A stretch of DNA of 64,000 bases from Streptomyces sp. S.PNR 29 (GCF_030386795.1 NZ_JANUQM010000006.1:2601-66600); one strand, 5' to 3'; numbered from the stretch's first letter, positions 52,396 through 61,726 are shown. The notes: generated from the letters alone by a model not told the origin. A program made the numbers and translations.

Positions 52396-54615
52396 TCACA
52401 GATCCGCAAGGTTGTTCACGTCGACGGCGAAGACGGAGCGGACGCCGTACGGGACGTACAGTGCGTCGCCGTCGAGGACGAGCGGGGCGCCGCCTGTGGT
52501 GACGAAGCCGGACCCGGCGGGGCCGCCGTCGTCGCGGCCGGGGCGGGTGGCCTCGACCTTCCCGGTGCGGGCGTTCAGGGCGGCCAGGCGCCCGCTGGGG
52601 GACGCTAGGTAGACGTGGGTGGCGGAGGCGGTCGGCGGGCCCTGCTGCTCCACGGTGGAGTTGGTCTCCCACAGTGTCCGGCCGGTCCGCGGCGAGACCG
52701 CGCGGACGCTGCCGCTGGAGCGGGTGAAGTAGAGGGTGCCGCCGGTCATGTACGCGTTGGCCCCGTCGGGTTGCGGGTCGGCGAGCCGTACCACGGTGAG
52801 CACGTGTGAGGAGACGTTGATCAGCGTCAGCCGGTCGCCCGGGTGGTAGGCGTCGCCGAGCACCAGGCGCCCCCGGTCCTCGCCCAGCACATCCACAGCG
52901 CCCCCGACCTGGACCGTCCAGCGGGGTTTTCCGGTGGCCATGTCGAGCAGGGAGACGTTGCTGCGGGCGGTGCTCTTCTCCATGTCGGTGGCACAGACCA
53001 GGTAGGCGCGCTCGGCCGCCGAGCGCAGCAGGCAGTCGTACGGGGAGTCCGGAAGCGGGCGTTTCCAGCGGACCTGGCCGCTCTCGCCGTCGAGCAGGGC
53101 GTACTGGCGGCCCTGGTCGCCGTAGGCCGTGACGACGCCTTCGGGCACGGTGGTGGCGGAGCCCTGGTCCCTGTCGGGCACGGTGGCCGATCCGCCGTCG
53201 CCGGTCGCGGTCCGCCAGAGCACTTCGCCGGTGTCGGCGGCCAGGGCGTGGACCGTGTAGCGGGTCAGCAGGGCTCCGTCCGCCCCGTTCCGGTCGTCGG
53301 CCGCGTAGGCGTAGACGCGGCCGCCGTCCGCGCCGATGATCGTGCCCTCGTCGCCGGAGCCGCTGTCCGTGGTGGGGTCGACGGGCCGGGACCAGGTGTT
53401 GCGGCCGTCGGCGAGGTCGAAGCGGGTTGCCATGAGGTTGGCGCCGGCACACACCAGGGACTCGCTGACGGCGGCGCAGCGCCGGAAGGAGGTGTCGGGG
53501 CCCAGTATTTTCTCGGTCCCCGCCGGGGCCTTGGCCTTGGCGGCCCAGGGCCGCCAGCCCTCGGGGAGGTCGCCCGCGGCGGCGGAAGGCGAGGGGGTGG
53601 GGGTGTGGGCCCGGGTGACGGCGATGGTGCCGGCGGCCAGCGCGGCGAGTACGACGGCCGCCGCGGCGGAGGCGATGAGACACCCGGACCTGCGTCGGGT
53701 GCGCGGCGGGGCGGGCTCGGGCCGCGCGTCCACGGGCACCGTTTTCCTCGGCCCTCTCCCCTGCTCGGACCGCGCTCCCTCCGGTTCGGGGCGTGGGGCC
53801 GGCAGGCGCCCGTCGCGCAGCAGGGTCAGGAGTTCGTCGGGGCTGGCACGGGACTTCGGGTGTTTTTCCAGACAGAGGCGGATGAAGGGGACCAGTTCGT
53901 CCGGCACGCCGGACAGCTCGGGTTCGCCCTCGACGACCCTGACCGCCGTCTCGTAGGCGCTCGGGCTGTCGAAGGGGCCGCGCCGGGTGGCGGCGTACAC
54001 CAGGACCGAGCCGAGGGAGAAGATGTCGGCGGCCGGGCCCACGTCGTGGGGGGAGGAGAACTGCTCCGGGGACATGTAGGGCGGGGTGCCCATCACCCGG
54101 CCGGTCTGGGTCAGCACGTCGGAGGCGGCGAACTCGGCGGCGCGGGAGATGCCGAAGTCGATGACGCGGGGGCCGTCCTCGGCGAGCATCACGTTGGCCG
54201 GTTTCAGATCGCGGTGGACGACTCCGGCGCGGTGGATGTCGCGCAGGGCCTCGGCGAGGCCGGCGGCCAGTTCCCGCAGGCGCTGCGGGGACAGGGGGCC
54301 GTGGTTGCGGACGTGGGTGCCGAGGTCCTCGCCCGGGATGAAGAGCGTGGCCATCCAGGGGCTCGGCGCGTCCGCGTCGGCGTCCACGACGGGGGCCGTG
54401 AAGGCGCCGCTGACCTGGCGGGCGGCGGCCACCTCGCGGCGGAACCGGGTGCGGAACTCGTCGTCGTCCGCGTACTGGCCGTGCACGACCTTGACGGCGA
54501 GGCGGCGGCCGGAGGGAGAGCGGGCGAGGTAGACCACGCCCATGCCGCCGGAGCCCAGGCGGTCCTCTATGCGGTAGCCGCCCACCTCCGCCGGGTCCGT
54601 CTCGCGCAGCGCCAT
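52396..54615 (-). CDS. Ser/Thr protein kinase with PQQ beta-propeller
   Basis: Hanks-type kinase of 739 residues. The kinase domain (~14-275) has the glycine loop LGSGGMGVVY, the ATP lysine in LAVKVV, the catalytic loop HRDLKPANVML and DFGISR. A Pro-rich juxtamembrane segment and one transmembrane helix (~320-342, LIASAAAAVVLAALAAGTIAV) follow. The extracellular C-terminal half (~365-739) repeats W-containing blades such as DTGEVLWRTA, ESGQVRWKRP, ATGKPRWTV and RTGRTLWETN, a PQQ-like beta-propeller. It should sense an external ligand and phosphorylate cytoplasmic targets. The start is the ATG at 54615; the upstream 11 residues of the frame lack support. Confidence 0.92.
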   Translation of the reverse strand: MALRETDPAEVGGYRIEDRLGSGGMGVVYLARSPSGRRLAVKVVHGQYADDDEFRTRFRREVAAARQVSGAFTAPVVDADADAPSPWMATLFIPGEDLGTHVRNHGPLSPQRLRELAAGLAEALRDIHRAGVVHRDLKPANVMLAEDGPRVIDFGISRAAEFAASDVLTQTGRVMGTPPYMSPEQFSSPHDVGPAADIFSLGSVLVYAATRRGPFDSPSAYETAVRVVEGEPELSGVPDELVPFIRLCLEKHPKSRASPDELLTLLRDGRLPAPRPEPEGARSEQGRGPRKTVPVDARPEPAPPRTRRRSGCLIASAAAAVVLAALAAGTIAVTRAHTPTPSPSAAAGDLPEGWRPWAAKAKAPAGTEKILGPDTSFRRCAAVSESLVCAGANLMATRFDLADGRNTWSRPVDPTTDSGSGDEGTIIGADGGRVYAYAADDRNGADGALLTRYTVHALAADTGEVLWRTATGDGGSATVPDRDQGSATTVPEGVVTAYGDQGRQYALLDGESGQVRWKRPLPDSPYDCLLRSAAERAYLVCATDMEKSTARSNVSLLDMATGKPRWTVQVGGAVDVLGEDRGRLVLGDAYHPGDRLTLINVSSHVLTVVRLADPQPDGANAYMTGGTLYFTRSSGSVRAVSPRTGRTLWETNSTVEQQGPPTASATHVYLASPSGRLAALNARTGKVEATRPGRDDGGPAGSGFVTTGGAPLVLDGDALYVPYGVRSVFAVDVNNLADL

Positions 54616-54714
54616 CCCCGTACGTCCCCCCGTCACGCACCGTCCCACGGTCAGGGACGAGCGTATCCGCCCGCTTCGGCACCCCGGGTGGTCACTCCGG
54701 CCGGCGGCTGATGA

Positions 54715-54909
54715 TCAGAAGCTGATCGAGTTGATGGTGTCCGCTATCGAGTTGAGGAAACGATTGATCGACGGGGCCATGCCGGTCGAGGCGAGGAAGA
54801 AGCCGAACAGGATCGCGACGATCGCGGGGCCGGCCTTGAGGTTCCCCCCTCTCACCAGCACCACCAGGATGATCGCCAACAGCAGGACTACGGACAGTGA
54901 AATGGCCAC
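54715..54909 (-). CDS. Small two-helix membrane protein
   Basis: 64 residues: MAISLSVVLLLAIILVVLVRGG, then KAGPAIVAILFGFFLASTGMAP, then an amphipathic end NRFLNSIADTINSISF. A conserved small Streptomyces membrane protein of unknown role by appearance. The ATG is preceded by a weak AGTG-type site. It lies 99 bp upstream of the kinase gene on the same strand. Confidence 0.7.
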   Translation of the reverse strand: MAISLSVVLLLAIILVVLVRGGNLKAGPAIVAILFGFFLASTGMAPSINRFLNSIADTINSISF

Positions 54910-55533
54910 AACTGATCACACCCTCGGTCGGTCCGCTCTCCCGGCCCAGAGGTGCAATCCCGCGCACCCCCGCCAGAACCATCGTGCCACCAACCCGGCC
55001 ACGCTATGCGGCCCGTGACACAACGTCCGGCCGGCTCTTACCGGACCACCCGTGCCCACCCCCGCGAGCAACACTCAACAGCCGTACTCCGCACAGCAAT
55101 TCGAGGGTGAACCCGCACAGGAATTTCACCCGTGTCGTTTCCGTGTCCACACAACGTGCCCGCAGCTATTTCGAATTGTTGCGGCAGCCACAGGAGCGGG
55201 CGACCGGCGGACCGCCAAAGCACACCTGAAGCGGACATATCACCGGAGTCGCCTGCTGGTCTTATGCGTCGCTTAGTCATGATGAATGACGACAAGAGGG
55301 GCACATATGATGCAGCCGCCCGACATCCGGCAGTGTGTGAGCCGTCACGTCGGCAATGGCGTCAACCTCCCCGAAATAGCGGGTACCCGGGATCGATATG
55401 CAGGAATGACGTCCAGGGTTTTACGAAATCACAGAGCCGACGCTAGGGTGCCTCAGATGTTCCACGCTGCCTCGTCCCCCGCAAGCGCAGCGAGGTCCCG
55501 GATCGTCTCACCGAGTTCCTGGTGGGAGGGTCT
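54910..55533. other. 624-bp divergent intergenic region
   Basis: No gene is supported. The region is less GC-rich than its neighbours. A frame beginning at 55309 (MMQPPDIRQ) has no recognisable product or good continuation. A promoter for the acyltransferase gene is placed at 55420-55449. I looked for a c-di-AMP-type leader and did not find one. Confidence 0.5.
55420..55449 (+). promoter_or_regulatory. Candidate promoter for acyltransferase gene
   Basis: TTTACG (55420-55425), an 18-bp spacer, and TAGGGT (55444-55449). These fit the vegetative TTGAC(A/G)...TANNNT pattern of Streptomyces with one change in the -35. Confidence 0.5.
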
Positions 55534-56766
55534 GTGACGAACTCGCTGCGACCGTACGGCAACCGCAGGACGCCACTTCCCCCGGCACAGTCGCCGGCGT
55601 CGGGAGTGCCGAGCCCGCGGCGCACGCCGCAGAACCAGCAGAACCAGAAGAACCAGCACAAGTCGGGCACGCAGCGCGACGCGTTCTTCGACAACGCCAA
55701 GTACCTGGCGATCGCGCTGGTGGCCATGGGCCACGCCTGGGAACCGCTCAAGGGCGACAGCCGGATCCTCGAAGCCGCGTACCAGGTCGTGTACGCGTTC
55801 CACATGCCGGCGTTCATCATCATCTCCGGCTTCTTCTCGCGCAGCTTCGACATGCGGCCCGACCGGCTCAGGCGGCTGATCACCGGCGTCGCCGTGCCGT
55901 ACATCGTCTTCGAGACCGCCTACCCGCTCTTCAAGCGCGTCATCGACCATGACCCCGGCCAGGAGATCAGCCTGCTGGATCCCTGGTACCTGACCTGGTT
56001 CCTGTGCGCGCTGTTCATCTGGCGGATGACCACCCCCATCTGGAAGACGGTGCGCTGGCCGCTGCCGCTCGCGCTCGGCATCGCGATGCTGGCGTCCGCG
56101 ACGCCGGAGATCGGCGACGACCTCGACCTGCAGCGCGTGCTGCAGTTCCTCCCCTTCTTCGTGCTCGGCCTGTCGATGAAGCCCGAGCACTTCCAGATGG
56201 TGCGCCGCCGCTCGGTGCGGATCGCGTCGGTGCCGGTGTTCGCGGCCGCGCTGGCCGTCAGCTGGTGGGCGGTGCCGCGGATGAACACCGCGTGGTTCTA
56301 CCACCGCGACGCCGCCCAGGAGATGAATGCGCCGTGGTGGACCGGGCCGGTCATGGTGCTCGCGCTCTTCGGCTGCTCGCTGGTGCTGACCGCCTGCTTC
56401 TTCGCCTGGGTGCCGCGCCGGCACATGTGGTTCACGGCGCTCGGCGCAGGCACGCTGTACGGCTACCTGCTGCACGGTTTCCTGGTCAAGGCGGGCGACT
56501 ACCAGGGCTGGTACGAGGCCGCCTGGCTGCACCGGCCGCTCGGTGAGATCTTCGTGACCGTCCTCGCGGCCGCCGTCGTGACGCTGCTGTGCACCAAGCC
56601 CGTGCAGCGCGTGTTCCGGTTCGTGATGGAGCCGAAGATGGAGTGGGCCTTCAAGCGGGACGCCGCCGAACTGGCGCGGGAGCGCGAGAGGCGGGACAAG
56701 CAGGACAGGCAGGACAAGCAGGACAAGGGTGAGACGCGGGAGAACCGCGAGAAGGTCAACGCCTAG
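55534..56766 (+). CDS. Acyltransferase 3-family membrane protein
   Basis: 410 residues. A Pro/Gln/Asn-rich cytoplasmic start (~1-45) precedes about ten transmembrane helices (~50-365) and a charged tail of repeated (R)DKQD and REN units (~375-410). FFDNAKYLAIALVAMGHAWEPL contains the conserved His of the acyltransferase 3 family, which O-acylates surface sugars and natural products. FHMPAFIIISGFFSRSF is the second conserved block. The GTG at 55534 is preferred over 55522 because GGGAGGG sits just before it. Its stop abuts the stop of the convergent HD-domain gene with no gap. Confidence 0.85.
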   Translation: MTNSLRPYGNRRTPLPPAQSPASGVPSPRRTPQNQQNQKNQHKSGTQRDAFFDNAKYLAIALVAMGHAWEPLKGDSRILEAAYQVVYAFHMPAFIIISGFFSRSFDMRPDRLRRLITGVAVPYIVFETAYPLFKRVIDHDPGQEISLLDPWYLTWFLCALFIWRMTTPIWKTVRWPLPLALGIAMLASATPEIGDDLDLQRVLQFLPFFVLGLSMKPEHFQMVRRRSVRIASVPVFAAALAVSWWAVPRMNTAWFYHRDAAQEMNAPWWTGPVMVLALFGCSLVLTACFFAWVPRRHMWFTALGAGTLYGYLLHGFLVKAGDYQGWYEAAWLHRPLGEIFVTVLAAAVVTLLCTKPVQRVFRFVMEPKMEWAFKRDAAELARERERRDKQDRQDKQDKGETRENREKVNA

Positions 56767-57279
56767 TCACTCCCGGTCACCGCTCGGACCCGCCGCTCGG
56801 ACCCGCCGCTCGGACCCGCCGCTCGGATCGAGACCGAGAAGTGCGCGCATGTGTGCGTACTTCTCGGTCAGTCGTGTGCGGGTGGCCTCGTCGAGGACCG
56901 CGAGGCGCTCCGGATCCGCGTTGTGCGCCAGATCCGCCTCCTTGACCAGCAGCGCGCCGGGGGTGGCGAGGATACGTGCGGCGTACGCCTCGGGCGGCTC
57001 CCCGGTCCGCTTGGTGACCGCGAGGACGATGTCCTTCGTACGGCGGCTCAGCGCGGCCTCGTGCAGCCACCGTTCGGAGAGGGCGTGGTCCTCGACGGCG
57101 TCGTGCAGCCAGGCCGCCGCGATCTGGTCGTCGTCGCCGCCGCGCTCCCGGACGCCCTCCGCGACGGCCCGGAGGTGCTCGGCGTACGGCCGTCCCGCCT
57201 TGTCGGTCTGGCCGTCGTGGGCGGCGCGGGCGGTGGCCGCCACTTCCGGCAGGGTCATCGGCTGGGGGATGTGCGTCAC
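56767..57279 (-). CDS. HD-domain hydrolase, (p)ppGpp hydrolase-like
   Basis: 170-residue metal-dependent phosphohydrolase. The HD signature is in AAWLHDAVEDH (~56-66), the first His is in YAEHLRAVA, and the distal Asp is in VKEADLAHNAD. The layout resembles stand-alone hydrolases (MESH1-like), though substrate assignment is tentative. It begins with a GTG. The last ~16 residues (GGSERRVRAAGPSG...) are encoded by a 13-bp tandem repeat read in all three frames, so the C-terminus is unlikely to be functional. It lies 30 bp after the phosphatase gene and is probably in its operon. Confidence 0.85.
   Translation of the reverse strand: MTHIPQPMTLPEVAATARAAHDGQTDKAGRPYAEHLRAVAEGVRERGGDDDQIAAAWLHDAVEDHALSERWLHEAALSRRTKDIVLAVTKRTGEPPEAYAARILATPGALLVKEADLAHNADPERLAVLDEATRTRLTEKYAHMRALLGLDPSGGSERRVRAAGPSGDRE
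56781..56827. repeat. 13-bp tandem repeat at 3' end of HD gene
   Basis: About 3.6 copies of CGCTCGGACCCGC. As 13 is not a multiple of three, each copy is read in a different frame, and gain or loss of one copy would change the C-terminus and stop codon. Confidence 0.85.
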
Positions 57280-57309
57280 GCCCCCAGTGTGTCAGCGGGT
57301 GGCGGTGGG

Positions 57310-58494
57310 TCAGCGGGCGGCGGCCGCGTGGGCCGTCGGGCCTTCGCGACAGATCAGCAGCAGCGCCCGGTCGTCGTTGACGTCCTTCGCCACGGCCTCG
57401 ATGAGATGCCAGGCGGCTCCGTGGAAACCGCCCGCGACATAGCGGTCGGCCTCGCCGGTGAGGCGGTCGATGCCCTCGACGATGTCGCGGTCGGCGGTCT
57501 CCACCAGGCCGTCCGTGAACAGCATCAACACGTCGCCGGGGCGGAGCGAGCCCTTCACGGGGTCGAACTGCGCACCGTCGTACACACCGAGCAGCGGGCC
57601 CTCGGCCGCCTTCTCCTCCCAGCGGCCGGTGCCGGCGCTGAGCTGCAGCCCCGGCGGATGGCCGGCGGAGTACAGCTCGTAGTCGCCGGAGTCCAGGTCG
57701 AGGACCAGGTGGATGGAGGTCGCGAAGCCCTCGTCCCAGTCCTGGCGGAGGAGGTAGCCGTTGGCGGCCGGCAGGAACGCGTGCGGGGGCAGGCTGCCCA
57801 GCAGGCCGCCGAAGGCGCCCGACAGCAGCAGGGCGCGCGAGCCCGCGTCCATGCCCTTGCCGGAGACGTCCGTCAGGACCACCTCCAGGGTGCGCCCGCC
57901 GTTCGTCCGGGCCGCGACCACGAAGTCGCCCGAGAAGGACTGGCCGCCGGCCGGTCGCAGCGCCATCTCCCGGTGCCAGCCGTGCGGCAGCTTCGGCAGC
58001 TTGCTCTGCACCCGGATGCGCTCCCGCAGGTCGAACAGCATCGTGCCGCCGCGCCGCCACGGCACACCGACCCGGCTGCGGAACTGCGCGAGCAGCAGCC
58101 CGAAGAAACCGCACGCGGCCACCACCAGCACCACACCCGGGGTCACCCGGGACGGGCCCTGGGTGTACGGGCCCAGTCGCACCGACTCCACGATCAGAGC
58201 CGTGGCCGCCGCCGCGTACAGGCCGAGCAGGCTCGCCGGGCGCAGCAGCAGGCCGCCGACGACGACCGGCAGCACCAGCGCGGCCGGCGAGAACCACACC
58301 GAGTTCGCCAGCGTCGCCGCCGCGATCAGGGGGATCGTCAGCATCAGGCCGGCCAGGGCGACCCAGTCCGAGCCGTCGCCGCGGAAGTAGTCGACGGCGG
58401 CTCTGCGCACACCGACGCGGACCCGGTGCCACTGCATCTTCAACCGGGCCGTGAACGTCTCGGCCGCCGCGCGCCGCTCTCGTCCTGCTGCCAT
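57310..58494 (-). CDS. Membrane-anchored SpoIIE-type PP2C phosphatase
   Basis: 394 residues. Three or four transmembrane helices (~45-145) are followed by a PP2C/SpoIIE catalytic domain (~170-385). Metal-ligand aspartates lie in FSGDFVVA, VLTDVSGKGMDA, FTDGLVET and NDDRALLL. It is predicted to dephosphorylate an anti-sigma antagonist or similar partner at the membrane; no partner gene is adjacent. It starts with an ATG at 58494 and reads into the HD-domain gene. It is divergent from the Eis-like acetyltransferase across 162 bp. Confidence 0.9.
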   Translation of the reverse strand: MAAGRERRAAAETFTARLKMQWHRVRVGVRRAAVDYFRGDGSDWVALAGLMLTIPLIAAATLANSVWFSPAALVLPVVVGGLLLRPASLLGLYAAAATALIVESVRLGPYTQGPSRVTPGVVLVVAACGFFGLLLAQFRSRVGVPWRRGGTMLFDLRERIRVQSKLPKLPHGWHREMALRPAGGQSFSGDFVVAARTNGGRTLEVVLTDVSGKGMDAGSRALLLSGAFGGLLGSLPPHAFLPAANGYLLRQDWDEGFATSIHLVLDLDSGDYELYSAGHPPGLQLSAGTGRWEEKAAEGPLLGVYDGAQFDPVKGSLRPGDVLMLFTDGLVETADRDIVEGIDRLTGEADRYVAGGFHGAAWHLIEAVAKDVNDDRALLLICREGPTAHAAAAR

Positions 58495-58656
58495 TAGTTC
58501 GGGACCCTATCCATCGGACCAGGCCCTTGGCACGGGAGGTCCCACTTGTCCCCCGTCCGAGGCTCAACTTCACAGTGAACTGCACGGAAAGCCGCCGCGC
58601 CGCCGCCCACGCGAAATTCCCTCGCTCGTCCCCCATTGCCCTGATAGGCATGCTCC

Positions 58657-59925
58657 ATGGCGACTGACGGTGCGACAGGCCGGACGACCGACGGCGGCGG
58701 GCCCGAGCTGCGGGTGCTGCGGCGGGACGACTGGGACAAGTGGTACGACAACCTCCTCCGCGCCTTCGGTGGGGTGGGTGAGTCGGCCGAGGAGCGGGAG
58801 TTCTGGAACTCCCTGACCGAGTTCGACCGTTCGCTCGGGGCTTGGGACGGCGACGACTGCGTGGGGTCGGCGGGGGCGTTCCGCTTCCGGCTGACCGTGC
58901 CCGGCGGGGCCTCGGTGCCCGCGGCGGGCGTCACCATGGTCGGTGTCGCCGCCACGCACCGGCGGCGCGGGGTGCTGACCTCGATGATGCGGCGGCAGTT
59001 GGACGACGTCCGGTCCTGGGGAGAGCCGCTGGCCGTACTGTGGGCCTCCGAGCCGGCGATCTACGGGCGTTTCGGGTACGCCGTGGGGGCCTACCACATC
59101 AATGCCGAGATCGACACGAGCCAGGTGCGGTTGTCGGTGCCGGACGGAACCGATGACGTACGGCTGCGGTACGCGGCGCCCGCGGACGTGCTCGACGCGT
59201 GCGAGGCGGTGTACGCGCAACTGGTGCCGCGGCGGCCGGGGATGCTGGCCCGGCAGCCCGGCTGGGAGCGGCTGTCGCTGCTGGATCCGGAGAGCGAGCG
59301 GGACGGGGCGTCGCCGCTGCAGTGCGTGGTCGCCTCGCGGGACGGCGAGGTCACGGGGTACGCGCGGTTCCGGGTGCGACTGGGGTGGGGGCCGACCGGG
59401 CACAACGGCACGGTGGTCCTGGAGGACCTGGACGCGCTCGACCCGGCGACGGACGCCGCGTTGTGGCGGTTCCTGTTCGGCATCGATCTGACGACGACTC
59501 TGACCGCGCGGGGGCGGCCGGTCGACGAGGCGTGGCAGTACATGGTGTCGGACATCCGGCGGTGCCGGCCTCGGCTGCGGGACCAGTTGCACGTACGGCT
59601 CGTCGACGTGGGAACCGCGCTGGCGGCGCGGACGTACCAGGCGCCGGTGGACGTCGTGCTGGAGGTGGAGGACGCCTTCTGTCCCTGGAACGCGGGGCGT
59701 TGGCGGCTGACCGGGAATGCGAAGGGGGCGTCCTGCGAGCGTACGGAGGACGCGGCGGAGTTGGTGCTGGGGGTACGGGAGTTGGGGGCGGCGTATCTCG
59801 GGGGTGTGAGCCTGGCGGCGCTGGCTGCGGCCGGGCGGGTGCGGGAGGTGCGGGAAGGGGCGTTGACGGAGGCGTCGTTGGGGTTCGGGTCGGTCGTGGC
59901 GCCCTGGACGGCGCACGGGTTCTGA
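58657..59925 (+). CDS. Eis-like GNAT acetyltransferase
   Basis: 422 residues in the Eis arrangement: two GNAT folds (~18-160 and ~165-300) and a C-terminal sterol-carrier-like domain (~310-422). The acetyl-CoA loop is GVAATHRRRGVLTSMMRRQL, and ASEPAIYGRFGYAVG is the conserved Eis block. The free C-terminus (TAHGF), which takes part in catalysis in Eis proteins, is kept. Eis enzymes acetylate amines broadly, including aminoglycosides at several positions. Whether this one gives resistance cannot be told from sequence. It is convergent with the Nei gene. Confidence 0.9.
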   Translation: MATDGATGRTTDGGGPELRVLRRDDWDKWYDNLLRAFGGVGESAEEREFWNSLTEFDRSLGAWDGDDCVGSAGAFRFRLTVPGGASVPAAGVTMVGVAATHRRRGVLTSMMRRQLDDVRSWGEPLAVLWASEPAIYGRFGYAVGAYHINAEIDTSQVRLSVPDGTDDVRLRYAAPADVLDACEAVYAQLVPRRPGMLARQPGWERLSLLDPESERDGASPLQCVVASRDGEVTGYARFRVRLGWGPTGHNGTVVLEDLDALDPATDAALWRFLFGIDLTTTLTARGRPVDEAWQYMVSDIRRCRPRLRDQLHVRLVDVGTALAARTYQAPVDVVLEVEDAFCPWNAGRWRLTGNAKGASCERTEDAAELVLGVRELGAAYLGGVSLAALAAAGRVREVREGALTEASLGFGSVVAPWTAHGF

Positions 59926-59973
59926 GGCCGGGCCGGGTCGTACCGGGCTGAGGGGTGGGGCGGGCCTGACCTC

Positions 59974-60792
59974 TCAGTTCTTCTGGCAGGTCGGGCACCA
60001 GAAGAGGTTGCGGGCGGCGAGGTCGGCGGTGCGGATCTCGTCGCCGCAGATGTGGCAGGGCTGGTTGGCCCTGCGGTAGACGTACACCTCGCCGCCGTGG
60101 TCGTCGACGCGCGGCGGGCGGCCCATCGCCTCCGGGGTGTGTTCGGGGCGGACGGTGTCGATGCGGTTGTTCTTCACGCCCTCGTGCATCAGCTCGACGA
60201 GGTCGGTCCACAGGGCGTTCCACTCCGTGCGGGTGATGTCCCTGCCCGGGCGGTACGGGTCGATGGTGTGCCGGAAGAGGACCTCCGCGCGGTAGACGTT
60301 GCCGACGCCTGCGATGACCTTCTGGTCCATGAGGAGGGCGGCGATCGTCGTCCGGCTGCGGGAGATGCGGTGGTAGGCGGTGTCCGGGTCGGCGTCGGGG
60401 CGCAGGGGGTCGGGGCCGAGGCGGGCGTGTATCGCCTGCTTCTCGGGGTCGGTGATCAGGGCGCAGGTGGTGGGGCCGCGGAGGTCGACGTACGAGGTGG
60501 TGTTGGCGAGGCGGAGGCGGACGGTGTCCGTGGGCGGGGGTGCGGGGGCGGGGCCGAAGGTGACCTTGCCGAAGAGGCCGAGGTGGATGTGGATCCAGTC
60601 GGTGGGGGTGGGGTCCCTGAAGCCGAGGAAGAGGTGTTTGCCGTGGGCTTCGGCGGTGTGGAGGGTGGTGCCGTCGAGGAGGGCGGCGGCGTCCGTGAAC
60701 TTGCCCTGGGGGCTGGTCACGTGGACGGGGGCGGGGGCGAAGGCGGCGGCGTAGTCCTTGGCCAAGCGGTGGATCGTGTGCCCCTCTGGCAC
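59974..60792 (-). CDS. nei: Fpg/Nei-family DNA glycosylase
   Basis: 272-residue base-excision repair glycosylase/AP lyase. After Met removal the N-terminus is PEGHTIHRLA, with the catalytic Pro1 and Glu2. The helix-two-turn-helix region has MDQKVIAGVGNVYRAEVLF, and the C-terminal zinc finger is CHICGDEI ... FWCPTCQ (four Cys). The HTIHR start places it with the endonuclease VIII (Nei) group, acting on oxidised pyrimidines. It begins with a GTG with GGGAGAG eight bases upstream. The 448-bp gap before rpiB makes cotranscription unlikely. Confidence 0.95.
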   Translation of the reverse strand: MPEGHTIHRLAKDYAAAFAPAPVHVTSPQGKFTDAAALLDGTTLHTAEAHGKHLFLGFRDPTPTDWIHIHLGLFGKVTFGPAPAPPPTDTVRLRLANTTSYVDLRGPTTCALITDPEKQAIHARLGPDPLRPDADPDTAYHRISRSRTTIAALLMDQKVIAGVGNVYRAEVLFRHTIDPYRPGRDITRTEWNALWTDLVELMHEGVKNNRIDTVRPEHTPEAMGRPPRVDDHGGEVYVYRRANQPCHICGDEIRTADLAARNLFWCPTCQKN

Positions 60793-61240
60793 GGTGTCTC
60801 TCCCTACTCCTGCGTGTGTCTGCCGACCGGCTGGGTGGTGGGGGGGTGTATGCCCACCCACCCACCCGACTCGGTCACTCAAGAGGCTTGACTCGAACCT
60901 GGGGCTCCGCCCCAGACTCCGGCGGGGACTTCGTCCCCCACACCTCTGGACGGCCGTCCACCGACCCGGCCCAGTCAGCCCACGAGCTCGCCTCGCCCCT
61001 TGGGACAGCGCCCAGACACCGCCAGCACGCCTCTGGACGGCGCCCACCGACCCGACCCAGTCAGCCCACGGCCTCGCCTCGCCCCTTGGGGGAGCGCCCA
61101 AGCCCGGCCGGCGCTCCGCCCCCTGCGCCCACGCGGGGATCCGTCCCGCGACTCGGGGCGGGGCGGAGTTCCGCGGCCCGGTGGGCCCGGCTGGGGGTGG
61201 GGTCGGTGGTCGGCCGGTAGTCGCGTGCGGGGGCCGCGGG
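60793..61240. other. 448-bp gap with repeats, no gene
   Basis: Very GC-rich non-coding spacer between rpiB and nei. It begins with the GGGGCTCCGCCCC hairpin (60901-60913) common in Streptomyces intergenic DNA and contains an 87-bp imperfect direct repeat. The long frames crossing it are read-through artefacts. Confidence 0.7.
60943..61105. repeat. 87-bp imperfect direct repeat
   Basis: Copies start at 60943 and 61030 with CCTCTGGACGG and share CCCAGTCAGCCCACG and CCTCGCCCCTTGGG. There are a few substitutions and one short length difference. Confidence 0.75.
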
Positions 61241-61726
61241 TTACTGCTGGGGGTGGTGAGGGGGGATCGGGGGGAGGTCGCCGGTGGTTTCGTAGGTGGC
61301 GAGCATGTTGATGCGGCGGGTGTGGCGCTCGTCACCCGAGTAGGGCGTACCCAGGAAGGTCTCGACGAACTTCGTCGCCTCGTCCAGCGTGTGCATGCGC
61401 GCGCCCACCGCGACCACGTTGGCGTTGTTGTGCTGCCGGCCGAGCGCCGCCGTCTCCTCGCTCCAGGCGAGGGCCGCACGGACGCCCTTCACCTTGTTCG
61501 CGGCGATCTGCTCGCCGTTGCCGGAGCCGCCGATCACGACGCCGAGGGCGTCGGGGTCCGCGGCCGTCCGCTCTGCGGCGCGGAGGCAGAAGGGCGGGTA
61601 GTCGTCCTGGGCGTCGTAGATGTGCGGGCCGCAGTCGACGGGGTCGTGACCCGCCGCCTTGAGCCATTCGACGAGGTGGTTCTTGAGTTCGTAGCCGGCA
61701 TGGTCCGAGCCGAGGTACACGCGCAT
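61241..61726 (-). CDS. rpiB: Ribose-5-phosphate isomerase B
   Basis: 161-residue sugar-phosphate isomerase interconverting ribose-5-phosphate and ribulose-5-phosphate. It opens MRVYLGSDHAGYELK. The active-site loop IGGSGNGEQIAANKVKG has Glu where E. coli RpiB has Cys, as in the mycobacterial enzyme. ARMHTLDEATKFVETFL follows. The ATG at 61726 gives the family N-terminus; the frame extends to 61780 without support. A short Pro/His tail ends the protein. Confidence 0.95.
   Translation of the reverse strand: MRVYLGSDHAGYELKNHLVEWLKAAGHDPVDCGPHIYDAQDDYPPFCLRAAERTAADPDALGVVIGGSGNGEQIAANKVKGVRAALAWSEETAALGRQHNNANVVAVGARMHTLDEATKFVETFLGTPYSGDERHTRRINMLATYETTGDLPPIPPHHPQQ

Noticed and set aside
54910..55533. 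c-di-AMP or other riboswitch in the long divergent spacer
   Set aside because: No recognisable conserved core was found, and the downstream gene is not a typical target.
59974..61479. Nei as part of a 501-codon frame
   Set aside because: The enzyme needs its N-terminal Pro right after Met, which fixes the GTG at 60792.
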